51,744 nucleotides of DNA from contig NZ_CAMQYW010000002.1 in assembly GCF_947039425.1 (NCBI RefSeq), forward strand, positions 1-51,744, in the 5' to 3' direction. This document shows positions 7,502 through 15,822 of this stretch, piece after piece. Source of the DNA: an uncultured Cetobacterium sp. (GTDB taxonomy: Bacteria > Fusobacteriota > Fusobacteriia > Fusobacteriales > Fusobacteriaceae). Position 1 is the first letter of the stretch. Each line of letters begins with the position of its first letter. The position numbers and the translations under genes were made by a program. Below the pieces are notes generated by a model. It worked only from the letters and a program-made list of their open reading frames with translations. It was not told the DNA's origin and did no database searches.

Positions 7502-9553
7502 ATGTATGAAAAAATTTATGAAGAGGCATATTTTAAAAATGAATTATTAGGGCCTAAAAATATTTTTTCTAAAATGGAAAAAAATGGTATAAATAATATA
7601 TTTGATTTGCTATATTATTTTCCAAAAGGTTATGATAATAGAGGAAATATAAAAAAAATAGGAGAATTAAAAGATGATGAATATGTGGTTTTAAAAGGAA
7701 TTTTAACAAATGTTTCGTCTTCTCCAACGAGAACAGGAAGGCAAATAGTAAAAGGAACAATAAGTGATGGAACAGGAATAATGGATATAATTTGGTTTCA
7801 AAGGCCATATTTAAAGAAAACATTAAAATTAGGAGAAGAATATATTTTTATAGGCACAGTAAAAAAAAATTATATTTTTCAAATAATAAATCCAGAGTTT
7901 AGATTAAGTAATGGAAAAAATGTAAAAATGGAAATATTACCAATTTATAGTGTAGTGAAAGAAGTTTCACAGAATCTAATAAAAAAAAATATAAAAGAGA
8001 TTTTAAATAAAAATTTAGATTTAATTGAAGAAAATATACCTTTAAGTATTTTACAGAAATATAATTTACTAGGAAGGAAAATTGCTTTGAAAAATATACA
8101 CTATCCATTAAATCCTCAAATATTAGAAAATTGTAAAAAAAGATTTGCGATAGAGGAATTATTAATATTAGAAATGGGGATTTTACAAAAAAAATATGAA
8201 GTAGATTTAAAAAATAACAATGCTTATATTTTAGAAGGGAAAAAAAAAATAGTAAGTGAATATATAAAAAAATTAAAATTTTCATTAACAAAAGCACAAA
8301 AAAAAGTTATTACTGAAATATATAACTCTTTAAATAATGGAAAGCAAATAAACTATTTAATTCAAGGAGATGTTGGAAGTGGAAAAACAATTGTAGCTAT
8401 TTTACTTTTAATATATATGGTAGATAATGGATATCAAGGAACTTTAATGGCCCCAACAGAGATATTAGCTACTCAACATTACTTATCAATTTATAAAGAA
8501 TTAGAAAGTTTAGGAATAAAAGTTGAACTTTTAACAGGTGCTATAAAGGGAAAAAAACGTGATATATTATTAAAAGAATTAGAAGAGGGAAAAATTGATA
8601 TAATAATAGGTACTCATGCAATAATAGAGGATAATATAAAATTTAAAAAATTAGGATTAATTGTAATTGATGAACAACATAGATTTGGAGTAATTCAAAG
8701 AAAAAAACTAAGAGATAAGGGGATGTTATCTAATTTAATTGTAATGAGTGCAACTCCTATTCCTAGGTCATTGGCATTGACAATTTATGGAGATTTAGAT
8801 GTATTAATAATAGATGAGCTTCCACCTGGACGAAAACCAATAAAAACTAAATGGATTTCAAATAATATTGATAAAGAAAAAATGTATGAGTTTATAAGAA
8901 AAAAACTGAAAGAAGGTAGACAAGTTTATTTTGTTGCCTCTTTAATTGAAGAAAGTGAAAAGTTGTTAGCTAAATCTTTAGAGGAAGTATATTTAGAAGT
9001 TGAAAAAGAGTTAGGAGAGTTTAAAATAGGAACTATTCATGGTAGAATGAAAAGTAAAGAAAAAGAAGAAGTTATGAATGAATTTTCTTGTGGAGAATTG
9101 CAAATATTAATTTCAACATTAGTAATTGAAGTTGGAGTAAATGTTCCTAATGCTTCAATAATGACAATATTTAATGGAGAAAGATTTGGATTATCAACTC
9201 TTCATCAATTACGAGGAAGAGTTGGAAGAGGAGAATATAAGTCTTATTGTTTTTTACTTTCTGATACTAAAAATGAAGTATCAATTTCTAGATTAGAAAT
9301 TTTAGAAAATACAGAGGATGGATTTAAAATAGCTGAAGAGGATTTAAAATTAAGAAAATCAGGAGAGGTATTTGGAATTAAGCAAAGTGGGCTAAGTGAC
9401 CTTAAATTTGTAGATATTGTTAAGGATATAAAGTTAATAAAATTTGTAAAAGATATTTGTATAGAGTACTTAAAAGAAAATAATGGAGAGATAAAAAATA
9501 AAGTTTTAGAAATTGATATTAATGAAAAATTTAACAAAAGTTTGACCAGTTAA
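7502..9553 (+). CDS. recG: ATP-dependent DNA helicase RecG
   Basis: RecG remodels stalled replication forks and branch-migrates Holliday junctions. At 683 aa it is close to the usual length. An N-terminal wedge/OB domain covers about 1-230; the helicase core has Walker A GDVGSGKT, motif II DEQH, SATPIPR (motif III) and the C-terminal QLRGRVGRG (motif VI). I start at ATG 7502, 7 nt after AGGAG; the ORF-track start (TTG 7481) lies upstream of that ribosome site. It follows a terminator, and proS starts 53 bp downstream. Confidence 0.96.
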   Translation: MYEKIYEEAYFKNELLGPKNIFSKMEKNGINNIFDLLYYFPKGYDNRGNIKKIGELKDDEYVVLKGILTNVSSSPTRTGRQIVKGTISDGTGIMDIIWFQRPYLKKTLKLGEEYIFIGTVKKNYIFQIINPEFRLSNGKNVKMEILPIYSVVKEVSQNLIKKNIKEILNKNLDLIEENIPLSILQKYNLLGRKIALKNIHYPLNPQILENCKKRFAIEELLILEMGILQKKYEVDLKNNNAYILEGKKKIVSEYIKKLKFSLTKAQKKVITEIYNSLNNGKQINYLIQGDVGSGKTIVAILLLIYMVDNGYQGTLMAPTEILATQHYLSIYKELESLGIKVELLTGAIKGKKRDILLKELEEGKIDIIIGTHAIIEDNIKFKKLGLIVIDEQHRFGVIQRKKLRDKGMLSNLIVMSATPIPRSLALTIYGDLDVLIIDELPPGRKPIKTKWISNNIDKEKMYEFIRKKLKEGRQVYFVASLIEESEKLLAKSLEEVYLEVEKELGEFKIGTIHGRMKSKEKEEVMNEFSCGELQILISTLVIEVGVNVPNASIMTIFNGERFGLSTLHQLRGRVGRGEYKSYCFLLSDTKNEVSISRLEILENTEDGFKIAEEDLKLRKSGEVFGIKQSGLSDLKFVDIVKDIKLIKFVKDICIEYLKENNGEIKNKVLEIDINEKFNKSLTS

Positions 9554-9571
9554 AAGATGTTGTGATATTAT
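9542..9571 (+). promoter_or_regulatory. putative promoter of proS
   Basis: TTGACC (9542-9547), 18-bp spacer, TATTAT (9566-9571), starting inside the last codons of recG. An alternative TATAAT at 9571 would need a 23-bp spacer. Confidence 0.45.
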
Positions 9572-9606
9572 ATAATATAAAAAAACAAATGAAAATCGGA
9601 GGAAAT

Positions 9607-11316
9607 ATGAGATTAAGTAAATACTACGTAAAGACTCTAAAGGAAACTCCTAAAGAGGCAGAAGTAATAAGTCATAAATTATTACTAAGATCAGGAATGA
9701 TAAAAAGATTGGCAAGTGGAGTATATACTTACTTACCTTTAGGACTTAAAGCTTTAAAAAAAGTTGAAGCTATAGTTAGAGAAGAGATGGATAGAGCTGG
9801 AGCTCAAGAAATATTTATGCCAGTACTTCAACCAGCAGAACTTTGGAAAGAAAGTGGAAGATGGGATACTATGGGTGCAGAAATGATGAGAATTCAAGAT
9901 AGACATTCGAGAGAATTTGCACTTGGACCAACTCATGAAGAAGTTGTTACAGATATAATAAGAAACGATATATCTTCATATAAAGCTTTACCTTTAAATT
10001 TATATCAAATCCAAACTAAATTCAGAGATGAAAGAAGACCAAGATTTGGACTTATGAGAGGAAGAGAGTTCCTTATGACAGATGGATATTCATTCCATGC
10101 AAATAGAGAGTCACTAGATGCTGAATTTGAAAATATGAGAGAAGCTTATACTAAAGTATTTGAAAGATGTGGACTAAAGTTTAGAGTTGTAGAGGCAGAT
10201 TCAGGAGCTATTGGAGGAAGTGGATCTCAAGAGTTTCATGTGTTAGCAGAATCTGGTGAAGATGAGATAATATACTGTAAATCATGTGATTATGCAGCAA
10301 ATGTTGAAACAGCGACAAGTGAAATTTTCAGTTTAGAAAAAGCAGAAGCAAAGGAATTAAATTTAGTTGATACTCCAAATGTTGCAAAAATTAAAGATGT
10401 TGTTGAATACTTAAATGTTCCTGTAGAGCAAACAGTAAAAGCAATGATGTATAAAGATATGGTAACAGATAATATGTATATGGTTTTAATTAGAGGAGAT
10501 TTTGAAGTAAACGAAATTAAATTAAAAAATATAATAAATACAATAGATGTGGCTTTATTAACAGATTCTGAACTTGAAGAATTAAATTTAATTAAAGGAT
10601 TTATTGGACCAGTTGGAGCAGATACAGAAAAATTAACAATAATTGCAGACGAAAGTATTGTTGGAATAGTTAATCATACAGCTGGTGGAAATAAGTTAGA
10701 TACGCACTTTATGAATGTTAATTATGGAAGAGATTATGAAGCTAAAATTGTTGCAGATGTAAGAACGGTTTTAGTTGGAGAAAAATGTTCGAGATGTGGA
10801 GGAGAACTTTCAAGTGCTAGAGGAATTGAAAGTGGTCATATTTTCAAATTAGGAGATAAATATTCTAGATCTTTAGGAGCTACATTCTTAGATGTTAATG
10901 GTAAAAGTCAAGTTATGGAAATGGGATGTTATGGAATTGGAGTTTCAAGAACTATGGCAGCTTTAATAGAGCAAAATAATGATGAGTTTGGAATAATATG
11001 GCCATCATCAATAGCTCCATTTATAGTTGAAGTAATACCAGCTAACATGAAAGCACAAGGACAGGTAGAACTTGCAGAAGAGGTTTATAATCAATTTAAA
11101 GATGAAAAAATAGATGTAATGTTAGATGATAGAGATGAAAGAATAGGGTTTAAATTTAAAGATGGAGATTTAATTGGATATCCATTTAAAGTAGTTTGTG
11201 GTAAAAAAGCTGAAGAGGGAATAGTTGAGTTAAAAATTAGAAGAACTGGAGAAACATTAGAAGTATCTAAAAACGATGTTGTTTCAACAGTTAAAGAATT
11301 AATGAAAAAGTACTAA
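9607..11316 (+). CDS. proS: Prolyl-tRNA synthetase (bacterial type, with editing domain)
   Basis: Class II aminoacyl-tRNA synthetase charging tRNA-Pro. The 569-aa form is the long bacterial ProS: class II motif 2 region FRDERRPRFGLMRGREF, an INS-type editing domain about 225-400, and motif 3 GCYGIGVSRTMAA, then the anticodon-binding domain. The start is ATG 9607: GGAGG precedes it and MRLSKYYVKTLKETP aligns with the family N-terminus. The ORF-track start adds 15 unrelated residues from the promoter region. A terminator follows. Confidence 0.96.
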   Translation: MRLSKYYVKTLKETPKEAEVISHKLLLRSGMIKRLASGVYTYLPLGLKALKKVEAIVREEMDRAGAQEIFMPVLQPAELWKESGRWDTMGAEMMRIQDRHSREFALGPTHEEVVTDIIRNDISSYKALPLNLYQIQTKFRDERRPRFGLMRGREFLMTDGYSFHANRESLDAEFENMREAYTKVFERCGLKFRVVEADSGAIGGSGSQEFHVLAESGEDEIIYCKSCDYAANVETATSEIFSLEKAEAKELNLVDTPNVAKIKDVVEYLNVPVEQTVKAMMYKDMVTDNMYMVLIRGDFEVNEIKLKNIINTIDVALLTDSELEELNLIKGFIGPVGADTEKLTIIADESIVGIVNHTAGGNKLDTHFMNVNYGRDYEAKIVADVRTVLVGEKCSRCGGELSSARGIESGHIFKLGDKYSRSLGATFLDVNGKSQVMEMGCYGIGVSRTMAALIEQNNDEFGIIWPSSIAPFIVEVIPANMKAQGQVELAEEVYNQFKDEKIDVMLDDRDERIGFKFKDGDLIGYPFKVVCGKKAEEGIVELKIRRTGETLEVSKNDVVSTVKELMKKY

Positions 11317-11322
11317 AATTAT

Positions 11323-11355
11323 AAAATCCTCCTTTTTAATTAAGGGAGGATTTTT
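11323..11355 (+). terminator. Rho-independent terminator after proS
   Basis: Stem AAATCCTCC/GGAGGATTT around an AT-rich loop, followed by T residues. Confidence 0.88.
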
Positions 11356-11427
11356 AAATATCATTTTATAAAAAAATATGTTACTATTTGGAATATGCAA
11401 ATATTTATAGAAATTCGGGGGGATAAT

Positions 11428-12816
11428 ATGAATACGACAGCAGCAACAATTTTGAAGTTATTATTTCAATCACCTATGACAGATGAGGATATTGGTGAAT
11501 ATATAAAAATAGAAAAAGCAGGCATTTATAAAAATATTTGTTTAATAAATGATCTTTTAGAAAAATATAATTTTAAAAAGATAGAAAAAATACAAAAAGA
11601 GTATAAAATGTTATTAACAAGGAATGAAAGAGAAAAATTTTATGATAAAATTGAATTTCTTTCTTTAGATGAAAAAATTGATTATTTATACATAAAATTT
11701 TTACATATAGGAATATTGAATTTAGAAGAGGAAAAAAAGATCTTAGATGTATCTCGAAGTACGATAACTCGAACATTTAAAGAAGTAAAAGAGATATTTG
11801 ATGGAAATGGATCTAAAATTGAGTATTTACACGGAAAAGGTATGAAATTAGTAAAGATATCAGAGTTAGAAAAGAGAGAATTTTGTGTGAAAATAATGAA
11901 ATTTTTAATGATGGAAGGATTTTATTCAAATCCTTTAAAAAATTTAATAGAAGAGATTACAAGTATTGAAATAGAAGAAAGGTTTAGAAAAATCAATGAA
12001 ATTTTTAAAAAAAATGAAATTTTATTTAATTTTCCATCTTTCTTTTTTTGTTATGCTTTAGAAATAGGAGCTCATAAATTTGGAAAGTTTAAATTGTTTG
12101 AAACTAATTTAGATTTTATTCCTTGTGAGCTAATTGAAAATGAGAATAAATTTTGTTTAGAATATAAAAGTATGTTGAATAATTTAATATATAGATTAAA
12201 AATTAAAGAGGATTGGACAGAAAAAGAGACAATATTAAAAGTCGAAAAATTATATAAAAAAATAAAAGAAAAAATAGATATAGATTATATTGATCCTAAA
12301 ACAAAAGAGATGTTAATATATAATATTTATTTAGGGTTATTTAAAAAAGAAAAAAATATTTTAAAGATTAAAAAAGTTAATATGAAAGAAACAGATCAAT
12401 TTTTAACAAATGAGATAAATATATTAATAAAAGATTTAGACATTGAATTATATCGATCAGATATGTTAATACTTACACAAATTATAAAAAAAATAATAAT
12501 AGAAAATAAACTTAAAAAAATTAATGTTTTGATTTTAATAAATGAATTAACAATTAATCATTATTTTAAGCTTCTTCATGATTTGAAAAAAAGATATCCT
12601 ACAGCAAACTTAAAAATTGATGCTTTTTATTTTTATAAATTAAATGGAATACAAAACTTTACAGATTATCATTTAGTTATTGGAGAAGATGAACTAGAGA
12701 TACAAAATTATAAAAAAACTAATATAAATTTATTTTCGTTAAATGAGATTCAAGATGTTATAGATAATTATGCAATAGAAAAAACTTTTTATAATTTTAA
12801 AAGGAAAAATAAGTGA
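11428..12816 (+). CDS. Large helix-turn-helix regulator, Mga/BglG-like, target unknown
   Basis: A 462-aa protein rich in Lys, Ile and Glu, with no signal peptide or membrane segment. The N-terminal part looks like two DNA-binding domains: MTDEDIGEYIKIEKAGIYKNICLI-type (about 15-40) and a clearer helix-turn-helix ILDVSRSTITRTFKEVKEIF (about 108-130). The long helical remainder resembles PRD-containing regulators (Mga, BglG, MtlR), but I see no definite PRD phosphohistidine motif, so the class is tentative. The start ATG 11428 follows GGGGGG. It ends 54 bp before the encapsulin cargo gene on the same strand, so it may control or be co-transcribed with that locus. Confidence 0.55.
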   Translation: MNTTAATILKLLFQSPMTDEDIGEYIKIEKAGIYKNICLINDLLEKYNFKKIEKIQKEYKMLLTRNEREKFYDKIEFLSLDEKIDYLYIKFLHIGILNLEEEKKILDVSRSTITRTFKEVKEIFDGNGSKIEYLHGKGMKLVKISELEKREFCVKIMKFLMMEGFYSNPLKNLIEEITSIEIEERFRKINEIFKKNEILFNFPSFFFCYALEIGAHKFGKFKLFETNLDFIPCELIENENKFCLEYKSMLNNLIYRLKIKEDWTEKETILKVEKLYKKIKEKIDIDYIDPKTKEMLIYNIYLGLFKKEKNILKIKKVNMKETDQFLTNEINILIKDLDIELYRSDMLILTQIIKKIIIENKLKKINVLILINELTINHYFKLLHDLKKRYPTANLKIDAFYFYKLNGIQNFTDYHLVIGEDELEIQNYKKTNINLFSLNEIQDVIDNYAIEKTFYNFKRKNK

Positions 12817-12870
12817 TGTTTTCTATATAAATAGAGATAACTATTTTATAATAGGAGGTGTCTTTTATAT

Positions 12871-13197
12871 ATGTTAAAAGGATTAAGTGAAAGTGCAATA
12901 GATTTAAATTTTGCAATTGAAAGTTTAAAAGAAGAAATTATAGCGGTTAATGACTATAATCAAAGAGCAGAAATAGTAAGTGATCCAGAATTGAAAGAGA
13001 TTTTAATGCATCATAGAAATGAAGAGATGGAACATACAGCAATGTTAATTGAGTGGATTAGAAGAAATAATGGAACTTTTGGAAAAGAGATTCAAGAATA
13101 TCTTTTTATAAAAGAAGGAATTGTTTCTAAAGAAGAGGAAAATATTCATGAAGAAAAAATAAGTTCAATATCTTTAAATATAGGATCATTAAAATAA
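12871..13197 (+). CDS. Encapsulated ferritin-like protein (EncFtn), encapsulin cargo
   Basis: A 108-aa two-helix protein of the encapsulated ferritin family. It oxidises Fe(II) inside an encapsulin shell, which then stores the mineral. The motif HHRNEEMEHTAMLIEWIRRN (about 47-66) carries the E52/H55 metal ligands (EExEH), and an acidic first helix LKEEIIAVNDYNQRAE supplies the partner glutamate. The tail SISLNIGSLK matches the short hydrophobic cargo-loading peptide that docks on the shell interior; an acidic, flexible linker precedes it. The shell gene follows after 19 bp. AGGAGGTG precedes the ATG with a longish 10-nt gap. Confidence 0.92.
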   Translation: MLKGLSESAIDLNFAIESLKEEIIAVNDYNQRAEIVSDPELKEILMHHRNEEMEHTAMLIEWIRRNNGTFGKEIQEYLFIKEGIVSKEEENIHEEKISSISLNIGSLK

Positions 13198-13216
13198 GGA
13201 TAAAGGAGGATGGATT

Positions 13217-13996
13217 ATGGATTTTTTAAAGAGAGAATTAGCTCCTATAAGTAATAAAGCTTGGATGGAAATAGAAAAACGAGCTAAAGATGTTTTGAGT
13301 ACTCAATTGACTGCTAGGAGATTTGTAAAAGTTACAAATGTTTCTTGTGAAAATAGTGGTGGAATAACTACTGGAAGAATAAAGATAGAAAAAAATGAAG
13401 ATAAAGAGTTTGGAATATATAAAATTCAACCATTTGTTGAAAATAGAGTAAATTTTACTTTAGATAGATGGGAATTAGATAATGTGGATAGAGGTGCTAA
13501 AGATATAAATTTTGATACATTAGACATGGCTTTAAAAGAAGCTGCAAAATTTGAAGAAAAATCAATTTACTATGGACTTGAAAAAGCTTGTATTGTAGGA
13601 ATTTTAAATAAAGAGTTATTAGAGTTTGGAAAAACAGAGGCAGAAACATTAAAAAGTGTTATGTATGGAATTTCTAAAATTAAAAATCAAAGTTTTTCAT
13701 CAGGACCATATGCGTTAGTAGTTGGATTAGAAAAATATATTTATTTAAACACAATTAATCCAAATGATTCACTTTTAAAAAAAATAGAAAGAGTGCTTGG
13801 AACACCAGTAATTATATCTCATAATATAACAGAAGGAGTTTTATTACCATATAATAAGGATGATATAGAGCTAGTACTAGCAAAAGATTTCTCTATTGGT
13901 TATACAGAGCATTCAAGCAAAGAGGTTAAACTTTTTATAACAGAAACTTTTACATTTAGAAGTTTAGATCCAATTTCAATAGTTTGTTATAAATAA
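13217..13996 (+). CDS. Encapsulin shell protein, family 1 (HK97-fold, linocin M18/CFP29 type)
   Basis: A 259-aa encapsulin that self-assembles into an icosahedral protein compartment. It aligns throughout by eye with Thermotoga maritima encapsulin: N-terminal FLKRELAPISNKAW (cargo-binding helix), FTLDRWELDNVDRG (about 79-93), SGPYALVVG, and C-terminal LFITETFTF. Size (about 30 kDa) fits T=1 shells, but the triangulation number cannot be read from sequence. It is the last gene before a bidirectional terminator and follows its EncFtn cargo, behind AAAGGAGGAT. The HK97 fold is phage-related, but no other phage gene is near. Confidence 0.96.
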   Translation: MDFLKRELAPISNKAWMEIEKRAKDVLSTQLTARRFVKVTNVSCENSGGITTGRIKIEKNEDKEFGIYKIQPFVENRVNFTLDRWELDNVDRGAKDINFDTLDMALKEAAKFEEKSIYYGLEKACIVGILNKELLEFGKTEAETLKSVMYGISKIKNQSFSSGPYALVVGLEKYIYLNTINPNDSLLKKIERVLGTPVIISHNITEGVLLPYNKDDIELVLAKDFSIGYTEHSSKEVKLFITETFTFRSLDPISIVCYK

Positions 13997-13998
13997 AA

Positions 13999-14030
13999 AA
14001 GGAAAGGGACATCCCTTTCCTTAATTTTTT
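13999..14030. terminator. Bidirectional terminator between encapsulin and outer-membrane protein genes
   Basis: Stem GGAAAGGG/CCCTTTCC with loop ACAT, extended by AA/TT pairs; T runs follow on the plus strand (TTTTTTTATT) and, through the A run before the stem, on the minus strand. It serves two converging transcripts. Confidence 0.88.
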
Positions 14031-14032
14031 TA

Positions 14033-14740
14033 TTACATATCGAAGTTGTAACCAACTGATAAAGTTACAGCATCGTAGTTATTACTATGTTTTTGTCCTT
14101 CAGCTTTAACTTTAGCATAAGTAGTACCATACATTAAGTCAACGTTAACGTTGTTGTATTGCATACCTGCACCAGCAGCCCAATAAGCACCATCATCAAT
14201 AGTAGTATTTATTTTTGGATTACTTATATCTTTTGCATCAAAGTTAAATGAGTAACCTGCATTAGCTTTAATATATGGTGTAAATGGTAAGTCAAAATTA
14301 GTAACATTATATTTAGCCGTTAAATATAATGGCATTGATTTGTACTCAGCACCTTGAGTATTTTTAACTCCTTCACCTTTTCTTTTAGCATGATCTTGAT
14401 ATGCTAAACCAAGTCCTAAATCTATATTATTATAAGTTTTATATCCTTCAATAGCAAATTGGTATCCTAAGTCTTTAGTATCACTATTCAATAAAGAAGA
14501 GCTACTATATTTAGACCAAACATCTCCTCCAACTCTAACGTTAATGTAACCTGGAGTTCTTTCAGCAACTACTGGAGCAACTACTGGAGTAACAACAGCA
14601 ACAACTTCCTCTACAACTGCAGTTGGTTCAGCAACAACCTCTTTAGAACTAGTTGTAACTGGTTGAGCTATAATTTCTTTTGCTTGAGCAACACTTGCAA
14701 TTGCAAATAGCGAACAAGCTAATAATGCTAATTTTTTCAT
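14033..14740 (-). CDS. Outer-membrane beta-barrel protein (paralog A)
   Basis: A 235-aa exported protein. Residues 1-20 form a Sec signal peptide ending SVAQA before KEII. A Val/Pro/Glu-rich linker (about 25-63) follows, then alternating strands typical of a small 8-10-stranded barrel: YINVRVGGDVWSKY, GLGLAYQDHAKR, YIKANAGYSFNF, DGAYWAAGAGMQY, and a C-terminal strand VTLSVGYNFDM. It is a close paralog of the gene at 14954-15637. Function (porin, adhesin or structural) is unknown. It has its own promoter and a structured 5' UTR. Confidence 0.8.
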   Translation of the reverse strand: MKKLALLACSLFAIASVAQAKEIIAQPVTTSSKEVVAEPTAVVEEVVAVVTPVVAPVVAERTPGYINVRVGGDVWSKYSSSSLLNSDTKDLGYQFAIEGYKTYNNIDLGLGLAYQDHAKRKGEGVKNTQGAEYKSMPLYLTAKYNVTNFDLPFTPYIKANAGYSFNFDAKDISNPKINTTIDDGAYWAAGAGMQYNNVNVDLMYGTTYAKVKAEGQKHSNNYDAVTLSVGYNFDM

Positions 14741-14762
14741 TTTATTCCCTCCTCAAGTAAAT

Positions 14763-14785
14763 AAATTCTGCAAAAACCAGAATTT
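14763..14785 (-). promoter_or_regulatory. 5'-UTR hairpin of outer-membrane protein A mRNA
   Basis: A perfect 8-bp stem AAATTCTG/CAGAATTT with a 7-nt loop lies just upstream of the GAGGAGGG ribosome site on the minus strand. With no T run next to it, it looks like an mRNA stability or translation-control element rather than a terminator. Confidence 0.5.
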
Positions 14786-14823
14786 TGTAAGATTACTTTT
14801 GGCCGTTTACCGGTCATTGACCT

Positions 14824-14853
14824 ATGATACTACTAATTCAGAACAAAAGTCAA
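14824..14853 (-). promoter_or_regulatory. promoter of outer-membrane protein A gene
   Basis: On the minus strand TTGACT (14853-14848), 18-bp spacer, TATCAT (14829-14824). The perfect palindrome GGTCA-A-TGACC (14812-14822) lies immediately downstream, over the expected transcription start. Confidence 0.65.
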
Positions 14854-14910
14854 GAGGTAAAGTTAAAAACTGTTATAAAATGGTTTTTTGGTCATCTTTA
14901 ATGTAATGAA

Positions 14911-14940
14911 ATAAAGGAGAGAGCCACATTAAGACTCTCC
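14911..14940 (-). terminator. putative terminator of outer-membrane protein B gene
   Basis: Read on the minus strand: GGAGAG, loop, CTCTCC, then TTTATTT. The stem is short and the T run interrupted, so it is weaker than the others in the window. Confidence 0.5.
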
Positions 14941-14953
14941 CCATTTTTTATTT

Positions 14954-15637
14954 TTACCAAATATTAAATTTATAACCTAAAGAAAAAGTAACTCTTTGAT
15001 AATCATTATTAAATTTTTCTTTTCCGTTAGAATCGGTAACATCCATTTCAGCATAATTGATTCCATATAAAATATCTGCTGTAAAATTATCATATTCTAA
15101 ACCTATTCCAGCAGCCCAATAAGCGCCGTCATCAATACTTGAATTAAAACCTTTAACATCATCTTCATCAAAATTAAACGAGTATCCAGCATTAGCTTTT
15201 AAATATGGAACAAAAGGCATATTCCAGTAATTTAAATCATATTTTGCTGTAGCATAAATAGGGAATGATTTATATTCTCCTCCATCTCGGTCTCTTTTGG
15301 CATGATCTTGATATGCCATTCCTAAACCAATGTCAAAATATTTCCAATGTCTCATTGCTTCAATAGCAATTTCATAACCAGATTCATCGGCATCTTTTTC
15401 TAAACGATAACCATTTCCAGAGTGTCTATCATATTCAGACCAAAAATCCCAACCAAATTTTAGATTAATATATCCTAGTGGCATATCAGGAACCATAACT
15501 ATAGGAACAATTTCCTCTACCATTGCTGGTTCATTCATCATCTCTTTAGACATAGTTGGCTCAGTTATCATTTCTTTAGCGTATGAAATACTTGTAACAG
15601 CAACTAATGAAAAAAGTACTAGTGCTAACTTTTTCAT
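14954..15637 (-). CDS. Outer-membrane beta-barrel protein (paralog B)
   Basis: A 227-aa exported protein with signal peptide ending SISYA before KEMI, a Met/Glu/Pro-rich linker, and the same barrel strands as its neighbour: YINLKFGWDFWSEY, GLGMAYQDHAKRD, YLKANAGYSFNF, IDDGAYWAAGIGLEYDN, ending FSLGYKFNIW. The terminal aromatic residue suits recognition by the BAM machinery. The pair clearly arose by tandem duplication, with the linker diverged most. Ribosome site AAGGAGG is on the minus strand upstream of the ATG. Function is unknown. Confidence 0.8.
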   Translation of the reverse strand: MKKLALVLFSLVAVTSISYAKEMITEPTMSKEMMNEPAMVEEIVPIVMVPDMPLGYINLKFGWDFWSEYDRHSGNGYRLEKDADESGYEIAIEAMRHWKYFDIGLGMAYQDHAKRDRDGGEYKSFPIYATAKYDLNYWNMPFVPYLKANAGYSFNFDEDDVKGFNSSIDDGAYWAAGIGLEYDNFTADILYGINYAEMDVTDSNGKEKFNNDYQRVTFSLGYKFNIW

Positions 15638-15754
15638 AAATTAAACCTCCTTAAATAAATTATAAAGTATTAAGATAAAATTATCTCAATGTTTTAATAT
15701 ACCTATGTTTTTTTATCTTTCTTTTTTTAAGAAAATAAAAGATTTTTTTGTATT

Positions 15755-15783
15755 TTGTAATAGAAATTAAGATATGGTATACT
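15755..15783 (+). promoter_or_regulatory. promoter of thiD
   Basis: TTGTAA (15755-15760), 17-bp spacer, extended -10 TGGTATACT (15775-15783). It also shows that the ORF-track start at 15748 is upstream of the transcript. Confidence 0.7.
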
Positions 15784-15822
15784 TTTAGTAAAGTAAATCT
15801 AAAGAAAATGGAAGGGGTAAAA

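Noticed and set aside
7899-8297. Minus-strand ORF of 132 aa in recG
   Set aside because: It is a Leu/Phe-rich shadow of A-rich recG codons with no motif or ribosome site.
9562-9606. Extended proS N-terminus from the ORF track
   Set aside because: These residues come from the promoter region; MRLSKYYVKTLKETP is the family start and has GGAGG before it.
12847-12852. TATAAT as a -10 box for encFtn
   Set aside because: It abuts the AGGAGG ribosome site, so the transcript would start at or after the ribosome site, and no -35 is visible.
13217-13996. HK97-fold encapsulin as a remnant prophage capsid
   Set aside because: There is no terminase, portal, protease, tail or integrase gene nearby, and the adjacent EncFtn cargo with loading tail explains it as an encapsulin.
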